A stretch of 64,000 nucleotides of DNA from Ciceribacter sp. T2.26MG-112.2 (GCF_900492205.1 NZ_UEYQ01000001.1:552001-616000); one strand, 5' to 3'; counted from the stretch's first letter, positions 17,828-30,601 are shown. A program made the numbers and translations. The notes: generated by a model not told the origin, from the letters alone.

Positions 17828-18769
17828 TCACCCGAAAGCGTTGGCGGGATAGGGCTTCGTCACCACCGGCAGGTGGCGAGCCCCTTCCGCCAGCAGAAAA
17901 CGCTCGAAGGCCTGCATGGCCGGATTGGTCGCGCGGTCCGTGCGCGACACGCTGAACCACTGCCGCCGGATCGGCGTGTCCACCACATCGAGAATGATGA
18001 GACGGCCGAGCTTGACTTCCTGCTCGATGGTATGCGCCGAAATGAAGGCAAGGCCGAGCCCGGCAATCACCGCCTGTTTGATCGTCTCGTTCGAACCCAT
18101 CTCCGTTCCCAGCTCTTCCAGCCGCCGCGGCACTTCGCTGAGGAAGATCTCCAGCGAGATGCGCGTGCCCGATCCGCTTTCCCGCACCAGGAACTGCTCC
18201 TGGGCGATCCGCTCGCGAGAAATGTCGAGCACACCCGCCAGCGGATGCCCGGCCGGCGCGATGAACACCAGCGGATGGTCGCCGAACATCTGGGAGCGAA
18301 CGTCGAAATCGCGCGGCGGACGGCCCATCAGGGCGATATCGACCTCGTGATCGCGAAGCTTCTGGATGATCTCCGCACGGTTGCCGATGAAGAGATTGAT
18401 CTCGATCCCCGGCACCTGCTTGCGAAAGGCGGCGATCAGTTGCGGCGCGAAATACTTGCCCGTCGACACCACACCGAGCCTCAGGCGCCCGCTTCGCAAA
18501 CCCTTCATCGCATCGATCGAGTCGGCAAGAGCCGACAGGTTCTCCTCGATCGCATGCGCCGCCTCGAGAAAGGCAAGACCGAAGGTCGTCGGCACCATCC
18601 CCTCGCGGGTCCGATCGAAGAGCGATACGCCCGTGTCGCGTTCCAATTGCTGGATCTGCAGGGTCAGCGCGGGCCCGGTCAAACCCAGCTCGCCGGCGGC
18701 GAGATTGATCTTGCCCAGCCGACTGACGGCTTCGATCGTTCGCAGCTGGCGGAGGGTCACATTGCGCAT
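17828..18769 (-). CDS. cbbR: LysR-type regulator of the Calvin cycle operon, CbbR
   Basis: The product has 313 residues, with the LysR HTH at about 5-65 (RLGKINLAAGELGLTGPALTLQIQQLERDTGVSLF) and an effector-binding domain behind it. It is transcribed divergently from cbbF with a 102-bp AT-rich gap, the conserved position of cbbR. CbbR proteins activate the cbb genes in response to metabolites such as RuBP or NADPH. Which ligand applies here is not visible. Confidence is high because of both context and the family pattern. Confidence 0.93.
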   Translation of the reverse strand: MRNVTLRQLRTIEAVSRLGKINLAAGELGLTGPALTLQIQQLERDTGVSLFDRTREGMVPTTFGLAFLEAAHAIEENLSALADSIDAMKGLRSGRLRLGVVSTGKYFAPQLIAAFRKQVPGIEINLFIGNRAEIIQKLRDHEVDIALMGRPPRDFDVRSQMFGDHPLVFIAPAGHPLAGVLDISRERIAQEQFLVRESGSGTRISLEIFLSEVPRRLEELGTEMGSNETIKQAVIAGLGLAFISAHTIEQEVKLGRLIILDVVDTPIRRQWFSVSRTDRATNPAMQAFERFLLAEGARHLPVVTKPYPANAFG

Positions 18770-18871
18770 ATTAGTAAGTAAATATTTCTAACCGAGTTAG
18801 TCAATATAATAAAATTTACAAACTCTGGCAATCCGCCATTCTTCTCCTGACACTTGATGGGAGGAGACATC
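18770..18871. promoter_or_regulatory. cbbR-cbbF control region with LysR-type half sites
   Basis: This AT-rich gap contains TTAG at 18771, CTAA at 18788 and TTAG at 18797. That gives TTAG-N13-CTAA and CTAA-N5-TTAG inverted pairs, with the two TTAG sites 26 bp apart, a layout typical of LysR-type operators. A perfect TATAAT lies at 18805-18810 without a good -35, as expected of an activator-dependent promoter reading toward cbbF. The ribosome site GGGAGGAG precedes the cbbF ATG. Confidence 0.65.
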
Positions 18872-19921
18872 ATGTCAGGCGCAACACTCGAGGCATATCT
18901 CGTTTCATGCATCGCCACGCGCGATGAAACGGCACGCGACGTAGCGTCCGTCATACAGCGGCTGGCAACCGCGGCCCTGGATGTTCGCAAGCTTGTCGGC
19001 CAGGGCGCACTCAGCGCGCACCTCCACGGCCTGCGTGGTGCCTCGAACAGCGACGGCGACATGCAGAAGGAAATGGACGTCATCTGCGACGACCTTTTCC
19101 TCTCCTCGCTGCAGGGCGCGCCGGTCGCCTTCTACGCATCGGAAGAGCTGGAGCATCCCGTCTCGCTCAATCCCGAGGCAAGGCTTGCCGTTGCCATCGA
19201 TCCGCTCGACGGCTCGTCGAACATCGACACCAATGTCTCGGTCGGCACGGTCTTCTCGATCCTTCCGGCCCTCACGAACGCCGAGCACGACCCGATGCCG
19301 ACATTCCTGCAGCCGGGCACCCGCCAGCTGGCGGCTGGCTTCTTCATCTACGGGCCCCAGACGGCGCTGGTGTTGTCGCTCGGCAAGGGCACCGAGATCT
19401 TCATCTTCTCGAGCCGCCTCGGCTGTTTCGTACAAGGCTACAAGTCCGTCAGCATCGCCGATCGCGCTCACGAATTCGCCATCAACGCTTCGAACTACCG
19501 TCACTGGGAAGAGGCGATCCGCCTCTATGTGGACGACTGCCTGGCCGGCGCAGACGGCCCGCGCGAGCGCGACTTCAACATGCGCTGGATCGCCTCCCTG
19601 GTCGCCGATGCCTACCGCATCCTCGTGCGGGGCGGCATCTTCCTTTATCCGGCCGACAGCCGAAGAGGCTATTCGCAAGGGCGCCTGCGGCTGGTCTACG
19701 AAGCCAATCCGATCGCCTTCCTTGTCGAGAATGCCGGCGGTGCGGCGACCAATGCCGTCACCCGTATCCTAGAGATCGAACCTGAAGGCCTGCACCAGCG
19801 CGTGCCCCTGGTCTTCGGCTCTCGCCGCGAGGTGGCGCGCGTCGCCCGCTACCATGTCGACCCCACCATGATCGGTGAACGCGCGCCGCTGTTCGGCAAG
19901 CGCGGCCTGTTCCGCGCCTGA
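18872..19921 (+). CDS. cbbF: Fructose-1,6-bisphosphatase class I, Calvin cycle
   Basis: The product has about 349 residues from the ATG at 18872. The metal/phosphate site DPLDGSSNIDTN and the upstream EMDVICDD region are intact, as are YQGRLRLVYEANP-type C-terminal residues (here SQGRLRLVYEANP). The enzyme dephosphorylates fructose-1,6-bisphosphate, and in many bacteria also sedoheptulose-1,7-bisphosphate, in RuBP regeneration. It is the first gene of the cbb operon and is followed by cbbP after ten bases. Confidence 0.95.
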   Translation: MSGATLEAYLVSCIATRDETARDVASVIQRLATAALDVRKLVGQGALSAHLHGLRGASNSDGDMQKEMDVICDDLFLSSLQGAPVAFYASEELEHPVSLNPEARLAVAIDPLDGSSNIDTNVSVGTVFSILPALTNAEHDPMPTFLQPGTRQLAAGFFIYGPQTALVLSLGKGTEIFIFSSRLGCFVQGYKSVSIADRAHEFAINASNYRHWEEAIRLYVDDCLAGADGPRERDFNMRWIASLVADAYRILVRGGIFLYPADSRRGYSQGRLRLVYEANPIAFLVENAGGAATNAVTRILEIEPEGLHQRVPLVFGSRREVARVARYHVDPTMIGERAPLFGKRGLFRA

Positions 19922-19931
19922 GGAGAAACCA

Positions 19932-20801
19932 ATGTCAGCAAAATACCCGATCATTTCGATCACCGGCTCGTCCGGCGCCGGCACCACCACCGTCAAGGAC
20001 ACCTTCGAGAAGATCTTCAAGCGCGAGAACATCTCCGCCTCGTTCATCGAGGGCGATGCCTTCCATCGCTACGACCGCGAGGCGATGAAGAAGAAGGTCG
20101 CCGAGGAAAAGGCCAAGGGCAACGACTTCACCCATTTCGCCGCCGACGCCAACGAACTGGCAATCCTGGAGAACGTATTTTCGGAATATGGCCGCCGCGG
20201 CGTCGGCCGTACCCGCCACTATATCCACGACGATGCGGAAGCCGCGAAATACGGAGCAGCCCCCGGCACCTTCACCGAATGGGAGGAGTTCAAGGGCAGC
20301 GATCTCTTGTTCTACGAGGGGCTTCACGGCTGCGCGGTGACCGAGGACCTCAATCTCGCCCAGCATTGCGACCTGAAGATCGGCGTCGTGCCCGTCATCA
20401 ATCTCGAATGGATCCAGAAGATCCATCGCGACAAGGCGACCCGCGGCTATTCGACCGAAGCCGTCACCGACACCATTCTTCGCCGCATGCCGGACTATGT
20501 TCACTACATTTGCCCGCAATTCTCGCAGACGGACATCAACTTCCAGCGCGTGCCCATCGTCGACACCTCGAACCCGTTCATCGCCCGCTGGATCCCGACG
20601 CCGGCGGAATCGATCCTGGTGATCCGCTTCACCAATCCGCGCGGCATCGATTTCCCCTATCTGCTGTCGATGCTGCAGAACAGCTTCATGTCGCGCGCCA
20701 ATTCGATCGTCGTGCCCGGCGACAAGCTCGACCTCGCCATGCAGCTGATCTTCACCCCGCTCATCCACAAGCTGCTCGAACGCAAGCACCGCATGTCGTG
20801 A
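19932..20801 (+). CDS. cbbP: Phosphoribulokinase
   Basis: The product has 289 residues, the size of the bacterial octameric class. The Walker A motif [10 protein letters not shown] lies near residues 12-21, and the RuBP-kinase pattern HRYDREAM near residue 45. The enzyme phosphorylates ribulose-5-phosphate to ribulose-1,5-bisphosphate, the RuBisCO substrate. The start at 19932 follows AGGAGAAACCA. It is the second gene of the cbb operon. Confidence 0.96.
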   Translation: MSAKYPIISITGSSGAGTTTVKDTFEKIFKRENISASFIEGDAFHRYDREAMKKKVAEEKAKGNDFTHFAADANELAILENVFSEYGRRGVGRTRHYIHDDAEAAKYGAAPGTFTEWEEFKGSDLLFYEGLHGCAVTEDLNLAQHCDLKIGVVPVINLEWIQKIHRDKATRGYSTEAVTDTILRRMPDYVHYICPQFSQTDINFQRVPIVDTSNPFIARWIPTPAESILVIRFTNPRGIDFPYLLSMLQNSFMSRANSIVVPGDKLDLAMQLIFTPLIHKLLERKHRMS

Positions 20802-20812
20802 GGAGGACAGTC

Positions 20813-22840
20813 ATGAACATTTCGCAGAAGATCGAGACCACTGCCGCGGCATCCGAGCAGGCCATGGCGAACGCCATCCGCTTCCTCGCCATGGATGCCG
20901 TGCAAAACGCCAATTCCGGGCACCCCGGCATGCCGATGGGCATGGCGGATGCCGTGACCGTGCTGTTCAACCGCTTCATCAGGATCGATCCGTCCAAACC
21001 CGACTGGCCCGACCGCGATCGTTTCGTGTTGTCCGCCGGCCACGGCTCCATGCTGCTCTACGCGATCCATCACCTTATCGGCTTTGCCGACATGCCGATG
21101 ACGGAGCTCGCCGCGTTCCGGCAGATGGGCTCGAAGACCGCCGGCCATCCGGAATACGGCCATGCCCTCGGCATCGAGACGACCACCGGTCCGCTCGGCC
21201 AGGGTATCGCCACCGCCGTCGGCATGGCGATCGCCGAACAGATGATGGCTGCCCGCTTCGGTTCGTCGCTCTCAGATCACTTCACCTATGTCGTTGCCGG
21301 TGACGGCTGCCTGCAGGAGGGCATCAGCCACGAGGCGATCGATCTGGCTGGACACCTGAAGCTGCGCAAGCTCGTCGTGCTGTGGGACGACAACCATATC
21401 TCCATCGACGGCGCGACCGAGCTTTCCACCTCCATGGACCAGCTCGCCCGCTTCCGCGCCGCCCGCTGGGACGCGCAAGCCGTCGACGGCCATGATCCGG
21501 AAGCGGTCGCCAAGGCGATCGAGCGTGCCCGCAAGAGCCGCAAGCCATCGCTGATCGCCTGCCGCACGCGGATCGGCAAGGGGGCCGCCAGCATGGAAGG
21601 CTCGCATAAGACCCATGGCGCCGCCCTCGGCGACAAGGAAATCGCCGCCACGCGGGAAAAGCTCGGCTGGCCCCATCCGCCCTTCTTCATCCCGTCCGAC
21701 ATCAAGTCGGCCTGGGAAGGCGTGGCGATCCGGGGCAAGGCAGTCCGGACAGCCTGGGAAATTCGCAGGGAGACATCCCGCTCGCGCAAGCGCTATGAGC
21801 AGACCATCGGCCGCGATCTCGGCGCCGAGGTCGGGCGTCGGCTGGCGAAGTTCCGTGCGGAGCACCAGGCGAAATCCACCAAGGTCGCAACGCGTCAGGC
21901 TTCGCAAATGGCGCTGGAAGTGATCAACGACGCGACAGACCTGACGATCGGCGGTTCGGCGGATCTCACCGGTTCCAATCTCACCATGACCTCGCAGACG
22001 GCCCCGATCGCCGCCGGCAACTTCAAGGGCCGCTACCTGCACTATGGCATCCGCGAGCACGGCATGGCGGCGGCGATGAACGGCATCGCGCTGCATGGTG
22101 GCTTCATCCCCTATGGCGGCACCTTCCTGGTGTTCTCCGACTATGCCCGCGGCGGGATGCGGCTCTCGGCACTGATGGGCCTTCCGGTCGTCTATGTGCT
22201 GACCCATGATTCCATCGGCCTTGGCGAGGACGGCCCGACCCACCAGCCGGTCGAGCATCTCGCCATGCTGCGCGCCACGCCGAACCTCAATGTCTTCCGC
22301 CCGGCCGATATCATCGAGACGGCCGAATGCTGGGAAATCGCGCTCACCGAAAAGGCGACGCCGAGCGTGCTGGCGCTCTCCCGCCAGGCCCTGCCGATGC
22401 TCCGCACGGTCCCCGGCGACGAGAACCTCTCCGCGCGTGGCGCCTATGTCCTGCGCGAAGCCAAAGGGCCCCGCGACGTGACAATTCTCGCCACCGGCTC
22501 GGAGGTCGAGATCGCCGTCGCCGCGGCCGACAAGCTCCGCTCCGAAAAAAGCATCGAGGCGGCCGTCGTCTCGATGCCAAGCTGGGAAAAGTTCGAGGCG
22601 CAGGACGAGGCCTACCAGAACAAGGTCCTCGGCAGCGCGCCGCGCATCGCGATCGAAGCCGCCGGCCGGCTCGGTTGGGACCGCTGGATGGGGCCGCGCG
22701 GCAGCTTCATCGGCATGCAGGGTTTTGGCGCCTCGGCCCCGGCCGGCGAACTCTACAAGCACTTCGGCATCACCGCCGAGCATGTCGTCGCGGAAGCGCT
22801 ACGGCTGACCGGCCACAACAAGGGCGATCGCGGCCGATGA
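20813..22840 (+). CDS. cbbT: Transketolase of the Calvin cycle
   Basis: The product has 675 residues. The thiamine-diphosphate motif [13 protein letters not shown](x)~20VVLWDDN is present, as are the substrate histidines in [15 protein letters not shown] and [10 protein letters not shown], and the pyrimidine domain [20 protein letters not shown]. The start at 20813 follows AGGAGGACAGTC directly after cbbP. It transfers two-carbon units between sugar phosphates in RuBP regeneration. The open frame continues upstream inside cbbP, but that extension is not coding. Confidence 0.96.
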   Translation: MNISQKIETTAAASEQAMANAIRFLAMDAVQNANSGHPGMPMGMADAVTVLFNRFIRIDPSKPDWPDRDRFVLSAGHGSMLLYAIHHLIGFADMPMTELAAFRQMGSKTAGHPEYGHALGIETTTGPLGQGIATAVGMAIAEQMMAARFGSSLSDHFTYVVAGDGCLQEGISHEAIDLAGHLKLRKLVVLWDDNHISIDGATELSTSMDQLARFRAARWDAQAVDGHDPEAVAKAIERARKSRKPSLIACRTRIGKGAASMEGSHKTHGAALGDKEIAATREKLGWPHPPFFIPSDIKSAWEGVAIRGKAVRTAWEIRRETSRSRKRYEQTIGRDLGAEVGRRLAKFRAEHQAKSTKVATRQASQMALEVINDATDLTIGGSADLTGSNLTMTSQTAPIAAGNFKGRYLHYGIREHGMAAAMNGIALHGGFIPYGGTFLVFSDYARGGMRLSALMGLPVVYVLTHDSIGLGEDGPTHQPVEHLAMLRATPNLNVFRPADIIETAECWEIALTEKATPSVLALSRQALPMLRTVPGDENLSARGAYVLREAKGPRDVTILATGSEVEIAVAAADKLRSEKSIEAAVVSMPSWEKFEAQDEAYQNKVLGSAPRIAIEAAGRLGWDRWMGPRGSFIGMQGFGASAPAGELYKHFGITAEHVVAEALRLTGHNKGDRGR

Positions 22841-22886
22841 CGAGAAGCCCCGCCCCTACCAACGCACAGAGAGAGGACGCCTGACC

Positions 22887-25458
<2,572 letters not shown>

Positions 25459-25485
25459 CAGAGCGAGAGAAAAGGAGAAACGACA

Positions 25486-25878
25486 ATGCGTATCACCCAA
25501 GGCTGCTTCTCGTTCCTGCCGGACCTGACGGACGAGCAGATCACCGCGCAGGTGGAATACTGCCTGCGCAAGGGCTGGGCGATCGGCGTCGAGTACACCG
25601 ACGATCCCCACCCCCGCAACACCTACTGGGAAGTGTGGGGCAATCCGATGTTCGACCTGAAGGACGCCAAGGGCGTGATGATGGAGCTCGACGATTGCCG
25701 CAAGGCCAATCCCCAGCACTACATCCGCCTCAATGCCTTCGATTCCCATCGCGGTTTCGAGACGGTGACGATGTCCTTCATCGTCAACCGCCCGGACAAG
25801 GAGCCGGATCTCCGGATGGTGCGGACCGACGGTCCGGGCCGCTCCCAGCATTACTCCTGGTCGACCACGACGAACTGA
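25486..25878 (+). CDS. cbbS: RuBisCO small subunit, red-type
   Basis: The product has 130 residues starting MRITQGCFSFLPDLTDEQI, with the YTDDPHPRNTYWEVWGNPMFDL core. It carries the C-terminal extension typical of red-type small subunits (RTDGPGRSQHYSWS). It follows cbbL by 27 bp with an AAAGGAGAAACGAC ribosome site. Confidence 0.97.
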   Translation: MRITQGCFSFLPDLTDEQITAQVEYCLRKGWAIGVEYTDDPHPRNTYWEVWGNPMFDLKDAKGVMMELDDCRKANPQHYIRLNAFDSHRGFETVTMSFIVNRPDKEPDLRMVRTDGPGRSQHYSWSTTTN

Positions 25879-25893
25879 CGAAAGGACGAGACA

Positions 25894-26838
25894 ATGGCAA
25901 TGCCCGAGACAACCGTGACGCAGGAGAGCTTGCCGACTTCGGTCGACCTCGCCGAGGAATACCGGACCTCGGGCGTCGCCGAGATCCTCGAAGAACTCGA
26001 CCGCGACCTTGTGGGCCTGAAACCCGTGAAGCGGCGGATCCGCGAGACGGCCGCACTGCTCCTGGTCGAGCGCGCCCGCCGCGCCATGGGACTTTCCCAT
26101 GAACCGCCGTCGCTGCACATGAGCTTCACCGGCAATCCCGGCACCGGCAAGACGACGGTGGCGCTGCGCATGGCGAACCTGCTTCATCGCCTCGGTTATA
26201 TCCGCAAGGGCCACCTCGTCTCGGTGACGCGCGACGACCTCGTCGGCCAGTATATCGGCCACACCGCGCCGAAGACCAAGGAGATCCTCAAGAAGGCCAT
26301 GGGCGGCGTGCTGTTCATCGACGAGGCTTACTACCTCTACCGGCCGGACAACGAGCGCGATTACGGCCAGGAGGCAATCGAGATCCTGCTGCAGGTGATG
26401 GAAAACAACCGCGACGATCTCGTGGTGATCCTTGCCGGCTATTCCGACCGCATGGATCGCTTCTTCGAAAGCAATCCGGGCTTCCGCTCGCGCATCGCTC
26501 ATCACATCGACTTCCCCGACTATGCAAACGAGGAACTGCTGTCGATCGCCGAGACCATGCTCGAGAGGCAGGGATACCACCTCGACGCCGAGGCGACGGA
26601 CGTGATGACCGACTACATCGCCCGCCGGCGCAGCCAGCCGCATTTCGCCAATGCGCGGTCCATCCGCAACGCGCTCGACCGGGCGCGTCTGCGCCAGGCC
26701 AACCGCCTGTTCGAGGAGGCCAAGGGCCCGGTCAATGCCGAGCAGCTGTCCACGATCATCGGCCGTGACATTGCCGCCAGCCGTGTCTTCGCCATGAAAC
26801 CGCCCACACCCTCCGAGCAGCGTCAGGAGACGGCATGA
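25894..26838 (+). CDS. cbbX: Red-type RuBisCO activase CbbX (AAA+)
   Basis: The product has 314 residues. Walker A GNPGTGKT lies at 80-87, Walker [12 protein letters not shown] at about 139-149, and the pore-loop YIGHTAPKT near 120. CbbX is a hexameric AAA+ motor, stimulated by RuBP, that pulls the RuBisCO large-subunit C-terminus to release inhibitory sugars. It lies directly after cbbS, and its TGA overlaps the ATG of the epimerase gene (ATGA). Confidence 0.96.
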   Translation: MAMPETTVTQESLPTSVDLAEEYRTSGVAEILEELDRDLVGLKPVKRRIRETAALLLVERARRAMGLSHEPPSLHMSFTGNPGTGKTTVALRMANLLHRLGYIRKGHLVSVTRDDLVGQYIGHTAPKTKEILKKAMGGVLFIDEAYYLYRPDNERDYGQEAIEILLQVMENNRDDLVVILAGYSDRMDRFFESNPGFRSRIAHHIDFPDYANEELLSIAETMLERQGYHLDAEATDVMTDYIARRRSQPHFANARSIRNALDRARLRQANRLFEEAKGPVNAEQLSTIIGRDIAASRVFAMKPPTPSEQRQETA

Positions 26839-27530
26839 AACAGAACACCATCATTGCGCCCTCGGTCCTGTCCGCCGACTTCTCGCGCCTGGGCGAGGAA
26901 GTCGAAGCCGTCTGCCGCGCCGGTGCCGACTGGATCCATCTCGACGTGATGGACGGGCATTTCGTGCCCAACATCACCTTCGGCCCGCCGGTGATCAAGG
27001 CGATCCGCAATCGCACCGACAAGGTGTTCGACTGCCACCTGATGATCGAGCCCGTCGACGGCTTTCTCACCGCCTTCGCCGATGCGGGCTGCGACATCAT
27101 CACCGTCCATGCCGAGGCCACGACCCATCTCGACCGCTCGCTGCAGGCGATCCGCGACCTCGGCTGCAAGGCGGGCGTCTCGCTCAATCCTTCGACACCG
27201 GAAAACGTCATCGAATACGTCCTCGATCGCCTCGATCTCGTCCTGCTGATGACGGTCAATCCCGGCTTCGGCGGCCAGGCCTTCATCCCGGCCGTGGTCG
27301 ACAAGGTCGCACGCATCAAGGCGATGATCGGCAATCGCCCGATCGTGATCGAAATCGACGGCGGCGTGACGCCCGAGACCGCGCCGCTCGTCGCCCGGGC
27401 CGGCGCCGACATCCTCGTCGCCGGCTCGGCGGTCTTCAAGGGCGGAGCGGATGCCTATGCCGGCAATATCGCCGCCCTGCGCCACGCTGCAGACAACGCG
27501 ACCCGTCCCCTGGTCCAGAACGAAAGGTAG
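26835..27530 (+). CDS. rpe: Ribulose-phosphate 3-epimerase
   Basis: The product has 231 residues with the TIM-barrel signatures [27 protein letters not shown] and [11 protein letters not shown] and the final phosphate loop EIDGGVTPE...[11 protein letters not shown]. It interconverts xylulose- and ribulose-5-phosphate, feeding CbbP. The four-base overlap with cbbX indicates translational coupling. The gene is often called cbbE or ppe in this setting. Confidence 0.96.
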   Translation: MKQNTIIAPSVLSADFSRLGEEVEAVCRAGADWIHLDVMDGHFVPNITFGPPVIKAIRNRTDKVFDCHLMIEPVDGFLTAFADAGCDIITVHAEATTHLDRSLQAIRDLGCKAGVSLNPSTPENVIEYVLDRLDLVLLMTVNPGFGGQAFIPAVVDKVARIKAMIGNRPIVIEIDGGVTPETAPLVARAGADILVAGSAVFKGGADAYAGNIAALRHAADNATRPLVQNER

Positions 27531-27534
27531 CTCC

Positions 27535-28113
27535 ATGGCATCCACTGCGCCGCTTTGCCATTTCGGCTGGAAGGCCATCGACGCCCGGCTTCCCGGCACC
27601 GAGGGACGCGCCCGCTCCATACTCGACTTGGCCGGACCGAACGGCCTCGTCGTCGCCTTCATCTGCAATCACTGCCCCTATGTGAAAGCGGTGATCGGTC
27701 GGATCGTGCGCGATGCGCTAGAGCTGGAGGCGCACGGGATCGGCTTCGTCGCCATCAACTCCAACGATGCGACCGCCTATCCGGAAGACAGTTTCGACAA
27801 CATGAAGCGGTTTGCCGCCGACCACGCCCTGCCCTTTCCCTATCTGCATGACGCCGACCAGTGGGTTGCCAGAGCCTATGGCGCGGTCTGCACGCCGGAC
27901 TTCTTCGGCTTCAACAAGCGCATGGAATTGCAATATCGCGGACGGCTGGATGCCTCGCGCAAGGAGATTGGCCCCGCCGATCTGAAGCGCGACCTGTTCG
28001 AAGCCATGGTCGGGATCGCCAGGACCGGCAAGGGGCCGGAAGAACAGCACTCGGCGATCGGCTGTTCGATCAAATGGAAGCAGGATCCGTCCTGGCTGGC
28101 GCAGAAGCGCTGA
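27535..28113 (+). CDS. Thioredoxin-like / peroxiredoxin-like family protein at the end of the cbb operon
   Basis: The product has 192 residues from the ATG at 27535, only four bases after the epimerase stop. Its redoxin fold has a CxxC site in FICNHCPYVKAV (about residues 43-54) and the PRX_like1-type pattern FVAINSNDATAYPEDSFDNM. Family members are poorly characterised thiol oxidoreductases. The tight spacing puts it in the cbb operon, where it might act on Calvin-cycle enzyme thiols, but that is inference. Confidence 0.85.
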   Translation: MASTAPLCHFGWKAIDARLPGTEGRARSILDLAGPNGLVVAFICNHCPYVKAVIGRIVRDALELEAHGIGFVAINSNDATAYPEDSFDNMKRFAADHALPFPYLHDADQWVARAYGAVCTPDFFGFNKRMELQYRGRLDASRKEIGPADLKRDLFEAMVGIARTGKGPEEQHSAIGCSIKWKQDPSWLAQKR

Positions 28114-28212
28114 GGCAACTGCGGAACCGGCGATCACCCTCCCCGATCGAAAGGGCGACAAGGACCTTCAACACCAAACGCCGGTCGCATGCGGACATCC
28201 CATGAAACGTCC

Positions 28213-28250
28213 AAAGCCGCCGATGATCCACCATCGGCGGCTTTGCTTTT
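28213..28250 (+). terminator. Terminator downstream of the cbb operon
   Basis: An inverted repeat AAAGCCGCCGATG / CATCGGCGGCTTT with a six-base loop is followed by GCTTTT. It lies about 100 bp after the thioredoxin-like gene and ends the long cbb transcript. The rest of the 28114-28373 gap shows no gene. Confidence 0.85.
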
Positions 28251-28373
28251 GGCTGCTTACGCTTCCAACCCAAGGATGCCGGCGTGTCACCGACAACCTC
28301 AAGCCCCGCCCGTTTTCGCTTCCGAAAGGGAAGAGACACGGACAGGGCTCGGGGGAGGAATGGTTAGCCTTCT

Positions 28374-28943
28374 TCAGGCCGCAAGCGCACCCGATTGCTT
28401 GGCGACATGGGTCGCGATCGCGTCCATCAGCGCCGGTGACAGCGCGTCATAGGGCGGCAGCCCGAGTTCGTTGAGGCGCGCGCGGATCTCGCCCATCTTG
28501 TCGGGGCTGACCCCGCTCTCGATGACCGACGAGACGAAGGCGGCGAATTCCGGCGGAGACCAGCCCGTCTCGTCGCTGAGTTCGGTATGGACGAAGTCCA
28601 GGCCGTAGAACGGATGCTTGGTGTTTTCGATGCGGCCGTACATGTGCGTGCCGCAATCCTTGCAGGCATAACGCTGGATCGTGGCACTGGGATCGACGAT
28701 CTGGAGCTTCTCCGCCCCGGAAGTCACCTTGACATTGTCCCGCGACACGACGGCGATCTGCGCGAAGATTGCGCCCTTCGGCTTCCAGCACTTGGTGCAG
28801 CCGCAGGCATGGTTGTGGGCCGTCTGCGAGCTGATTTCCACGGTCACCGGATTGGTCGCGCACTTGCATTTGAGCGTACCGCCGTGGAAGCCGGGCTTAG
28901 CCGGCGGAAAGCCGTTGTCGATGGCCGGATGCAGTTTGATCAT
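28374..28943 (-). CDS. gfa: Glutathione-dependent formaldehyde-activating enzyme
   Basis: The product has 189 residues with the zinc-binding cysteine pattern of Gfa/CENP-V proteins: [21 protein letters not shown] and [11 protein letters not shown]. Gfa promotes formation of S-hydroxymethylglutathione from formaldehyde and glutathione, the substrate of AdhC. It faces the cbb operon terminator and lies near the quinoprotein genes, consistent with formaldehyde handling. The true rate role of Gfa in vivo is debated. Confidence 0.93.
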   Translation of the reverse strand: MIKLHPAIDNGFPPAKPGFHGGTLKCKCATNPVTVEISSQTAHNHACGCTKCWKPKGAIFAQIAVVSRDNVKVTSGAEKLQIVDPSATIQRYACKDCGTHMYGRIENTKHPFYGLDFVHTELSDETGWSPPEFAAFVSSVIESGVSPDKMGEIRARLNELGLPPYDALSPALMDAIATHVAKQSGALAA

Positions 28944-29081
28944 GGGTCCCTCCTCCTCAAGTCTGGACGTCTGGAGCGTCTCAGTCGATGACAGGATCGG
29001 AGCAAATCAGGCGATCGGCAACATAGCGGAAAGTGGCGGTTTTCAGTGCGACGATGCGACGAAGGCGTAAGTCTTGGGCGA

Positions 29082-29876
29082 CTATCGACCGCGCGCGCGC
29101 AGCATGGCGCGGGCCGGATCATAGCCCCACACCGCCGCCAGCATGAAAACGACGAAGCAGGCGGAAACCCAGGCGAGCGCCTCGAGGTTCAACTGGCCAT
29201 AGAGCGCGAACCGGATCAACTCGACGGCATAGGTAAAGGGATTGTAGGCGCAGATGTCGCGCAGCAACGGTGAGCTTTCGGCCATCTTCCACAGCGGATA
29301 GAGCGCCGACGACAGGAAGAACATCGGGAAGATGACGAAGTTCATCACCCCGGCGAAATTCTCCAGCTGACGTATGGTCGAGGATATCACCAGGCCGAAG
29401 GCCCCGAGCATCAGGCCGCTCAGCAGCAGCGCCGGCAGCACGGCGAGATAGCCGAGCGGCGGCAGGTCTATGCCGGTCAGCGCCGCAAGACCCAGGAACA
29501 CCATGACCTGCACGATCGACACGATGACCCCGGCCAGCAGCTTGGAAAACAGCAGCCACCAGCGCGGCAAGGGCGATGTCAGCAAGAGCCGCATCGACCC
29601 CATCTCCTGGTCGTAGACCAGCGACAACGACGACTGCATGCCGTTGAACAGCTGGATCATGCCGCACAGCCCGGGCAGGATATAGACCTCGTAGGTGATG
29701 TAGGTCTGGTAGGGCGGAATGATCGACACGCCGAGCGCGGCGCGAAAGCCGGCGGCGAAAACGATAAGCCAGACGAGTGGGCGCACGAGAGCCGCGAGAA
29801 AGCGTCCGCGCTGCCTGACGAAGCGCAGGTTCTCCCGGGTGATGATGGCGAGGAGCGCGGTCAGCCAGGCTTTCAT
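29082..29876 (-). CDS. ABC-2 type permease, PQQ-alcohol-dehydrogenase-associated (LutF/PedC-like)
   Basis: The product has 264 residues with six hydrophobic segments and the ABC-2 exporter pattern (YEVYILPGLCGMIQLFNGMQSSLSLVYDQEMGSMRLLLTSPLPRWW). This subfamily is found beside quinoprotein alcohol dehydrogenases; PedC in Pseudomonas and LutF in the methylotroph lanthanide-uptake cluster are examples. Its ATG overlaps the stop of its ATPase gene by four bases. It is the last gene of a nine-gene minus-strand run. What it moves is unknown. Confidence 0.85.
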   Translation of the reverse strand: MKAWLTALLAIITRENLRFVRQRGRFLAALVRPLVWLIVFAAGFRAALGVSIIPPYQTYITYEVYILPGLCGMIQLFNGMQSSLSLVYDQEMGSMRLLLTSPLPRWWLLFSKLLAGVIVSIVQVMVFLGLAALTGIDLPPLGYLAVLPALLLSGLMLGAFGLVISSTIRQLENFAGVMNFVIFPMFFLSSALYPLWKMAESSPLLRDICAYNPFTYAVELIRFALYGQLNLEALAWVSACFVVFMLAAVWGYDPARAMLRARGR

Positions 29877-30601
29877 GCCGTCGCCTCCGCATTTTCGGCC
29901 GTCATGGCGAGGAAGGCCTTGGAGAGACCGCGGTCCCCGGCCAGTTCAGCCGCGGGACTGTTGCTCAACACCCGCCCGCGATGCAGCACCACGACCTGGT
30001 CCGACATGGCGATCTCGTCGACCAGATGCGTCGCCCAGAGGACGGCAAGTCCGCTCTCGGCAAGCTGATGGACATGATCGGTGATCGCCTGGCGCGAGGC
30101 GGCATCGAGCCCGACCGTGGCCTCGTCGAGCAGCAGGATTTCCGGTTGATGGACCAGGGCGCGGGCGATCTCCATGCGCCTGCGGTGTCCGCCGTTCAGC
30201 GCACGCACCAGTTCGTCGGCGCGCTCGGCCATGCCGAGCTGTGCCAGTGCCCGATCTATGGCGATGGCGGCGGAACGCCCGGACAGACCGTGAAGCCCGG
30301 CGAAGTAGCGCAGGTTACGGCGCACCGTCATGTCGAGATCGAGCGTCGCCTGCTGGAATACGACACCGATCCGGGCGAGCGCCGCCCTTGGCGAACGGGC
30401 CATGTCGAAGCCCGCGACATTGATCACTCCCTCGTCTGCAACGATCAGCCGGGTCAGAAGGGCGAAGAGCGTCGACTTGCCGGCACCGTTAGGCCCGAGC
30501 AGCGCACAGAACCGGCCGGGCTCGACATTGAACGAGACATCGTCAAGCGCCTTGCGTTCGCCATAGCGAAATCCAACATGGCTGATTTCGAGGCCCTTCA
30601 T
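29873..30601 (-). CDS. ABC ATPase of the quinoprotein-associated system (LutE-like)
   Basis: The product has 242 residues. Walker A GPNGAGKST lies near 36-44, and Walker B ILLLDEATVGLD near 155. The signature is degenerate: LNGGHRRRMEIARAL replaces the standard LSGGQ, a substitution (SGG to NGG) seen in the PQQ-associated ATPase family. It pairs with the following ABC-2 permease. It overlaps four bases with the sulfonate-type ATPase gene upstream, so two different ABC modules are translationally linked. Confidence 0.87.
   Translation of the reverse strand: MKGLEISHVGFRYGERKALDDVSFNVEPGRFCALLGPNGAGKSTLFALLTRLIVADEGVINVAGFDMARSPRAALARIGVVFQQATLDLDMTVRRNLRYFAGLHGLSGRSAAIAIDRALAQLGMAERADELVRALNGGHRRRMEIARALVHQPEILLLDEATVGLDAASRQAITDHVHQLAESGLAVLWATHLVDEIAMSDQVVVLHRGRVLSNSPAAELAGDRGLSKAFLAMTAENAEATA

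Noticed and set aside
20279-20812. Long in-frame extension upstream of cbbT, overlapping cbbP
   Set aside because: It is the out-of-frame shadow of cbbP. The cbbT start at 20813 has a clear AGGAGGA ribosome site and the normal transketolase N-terminus.
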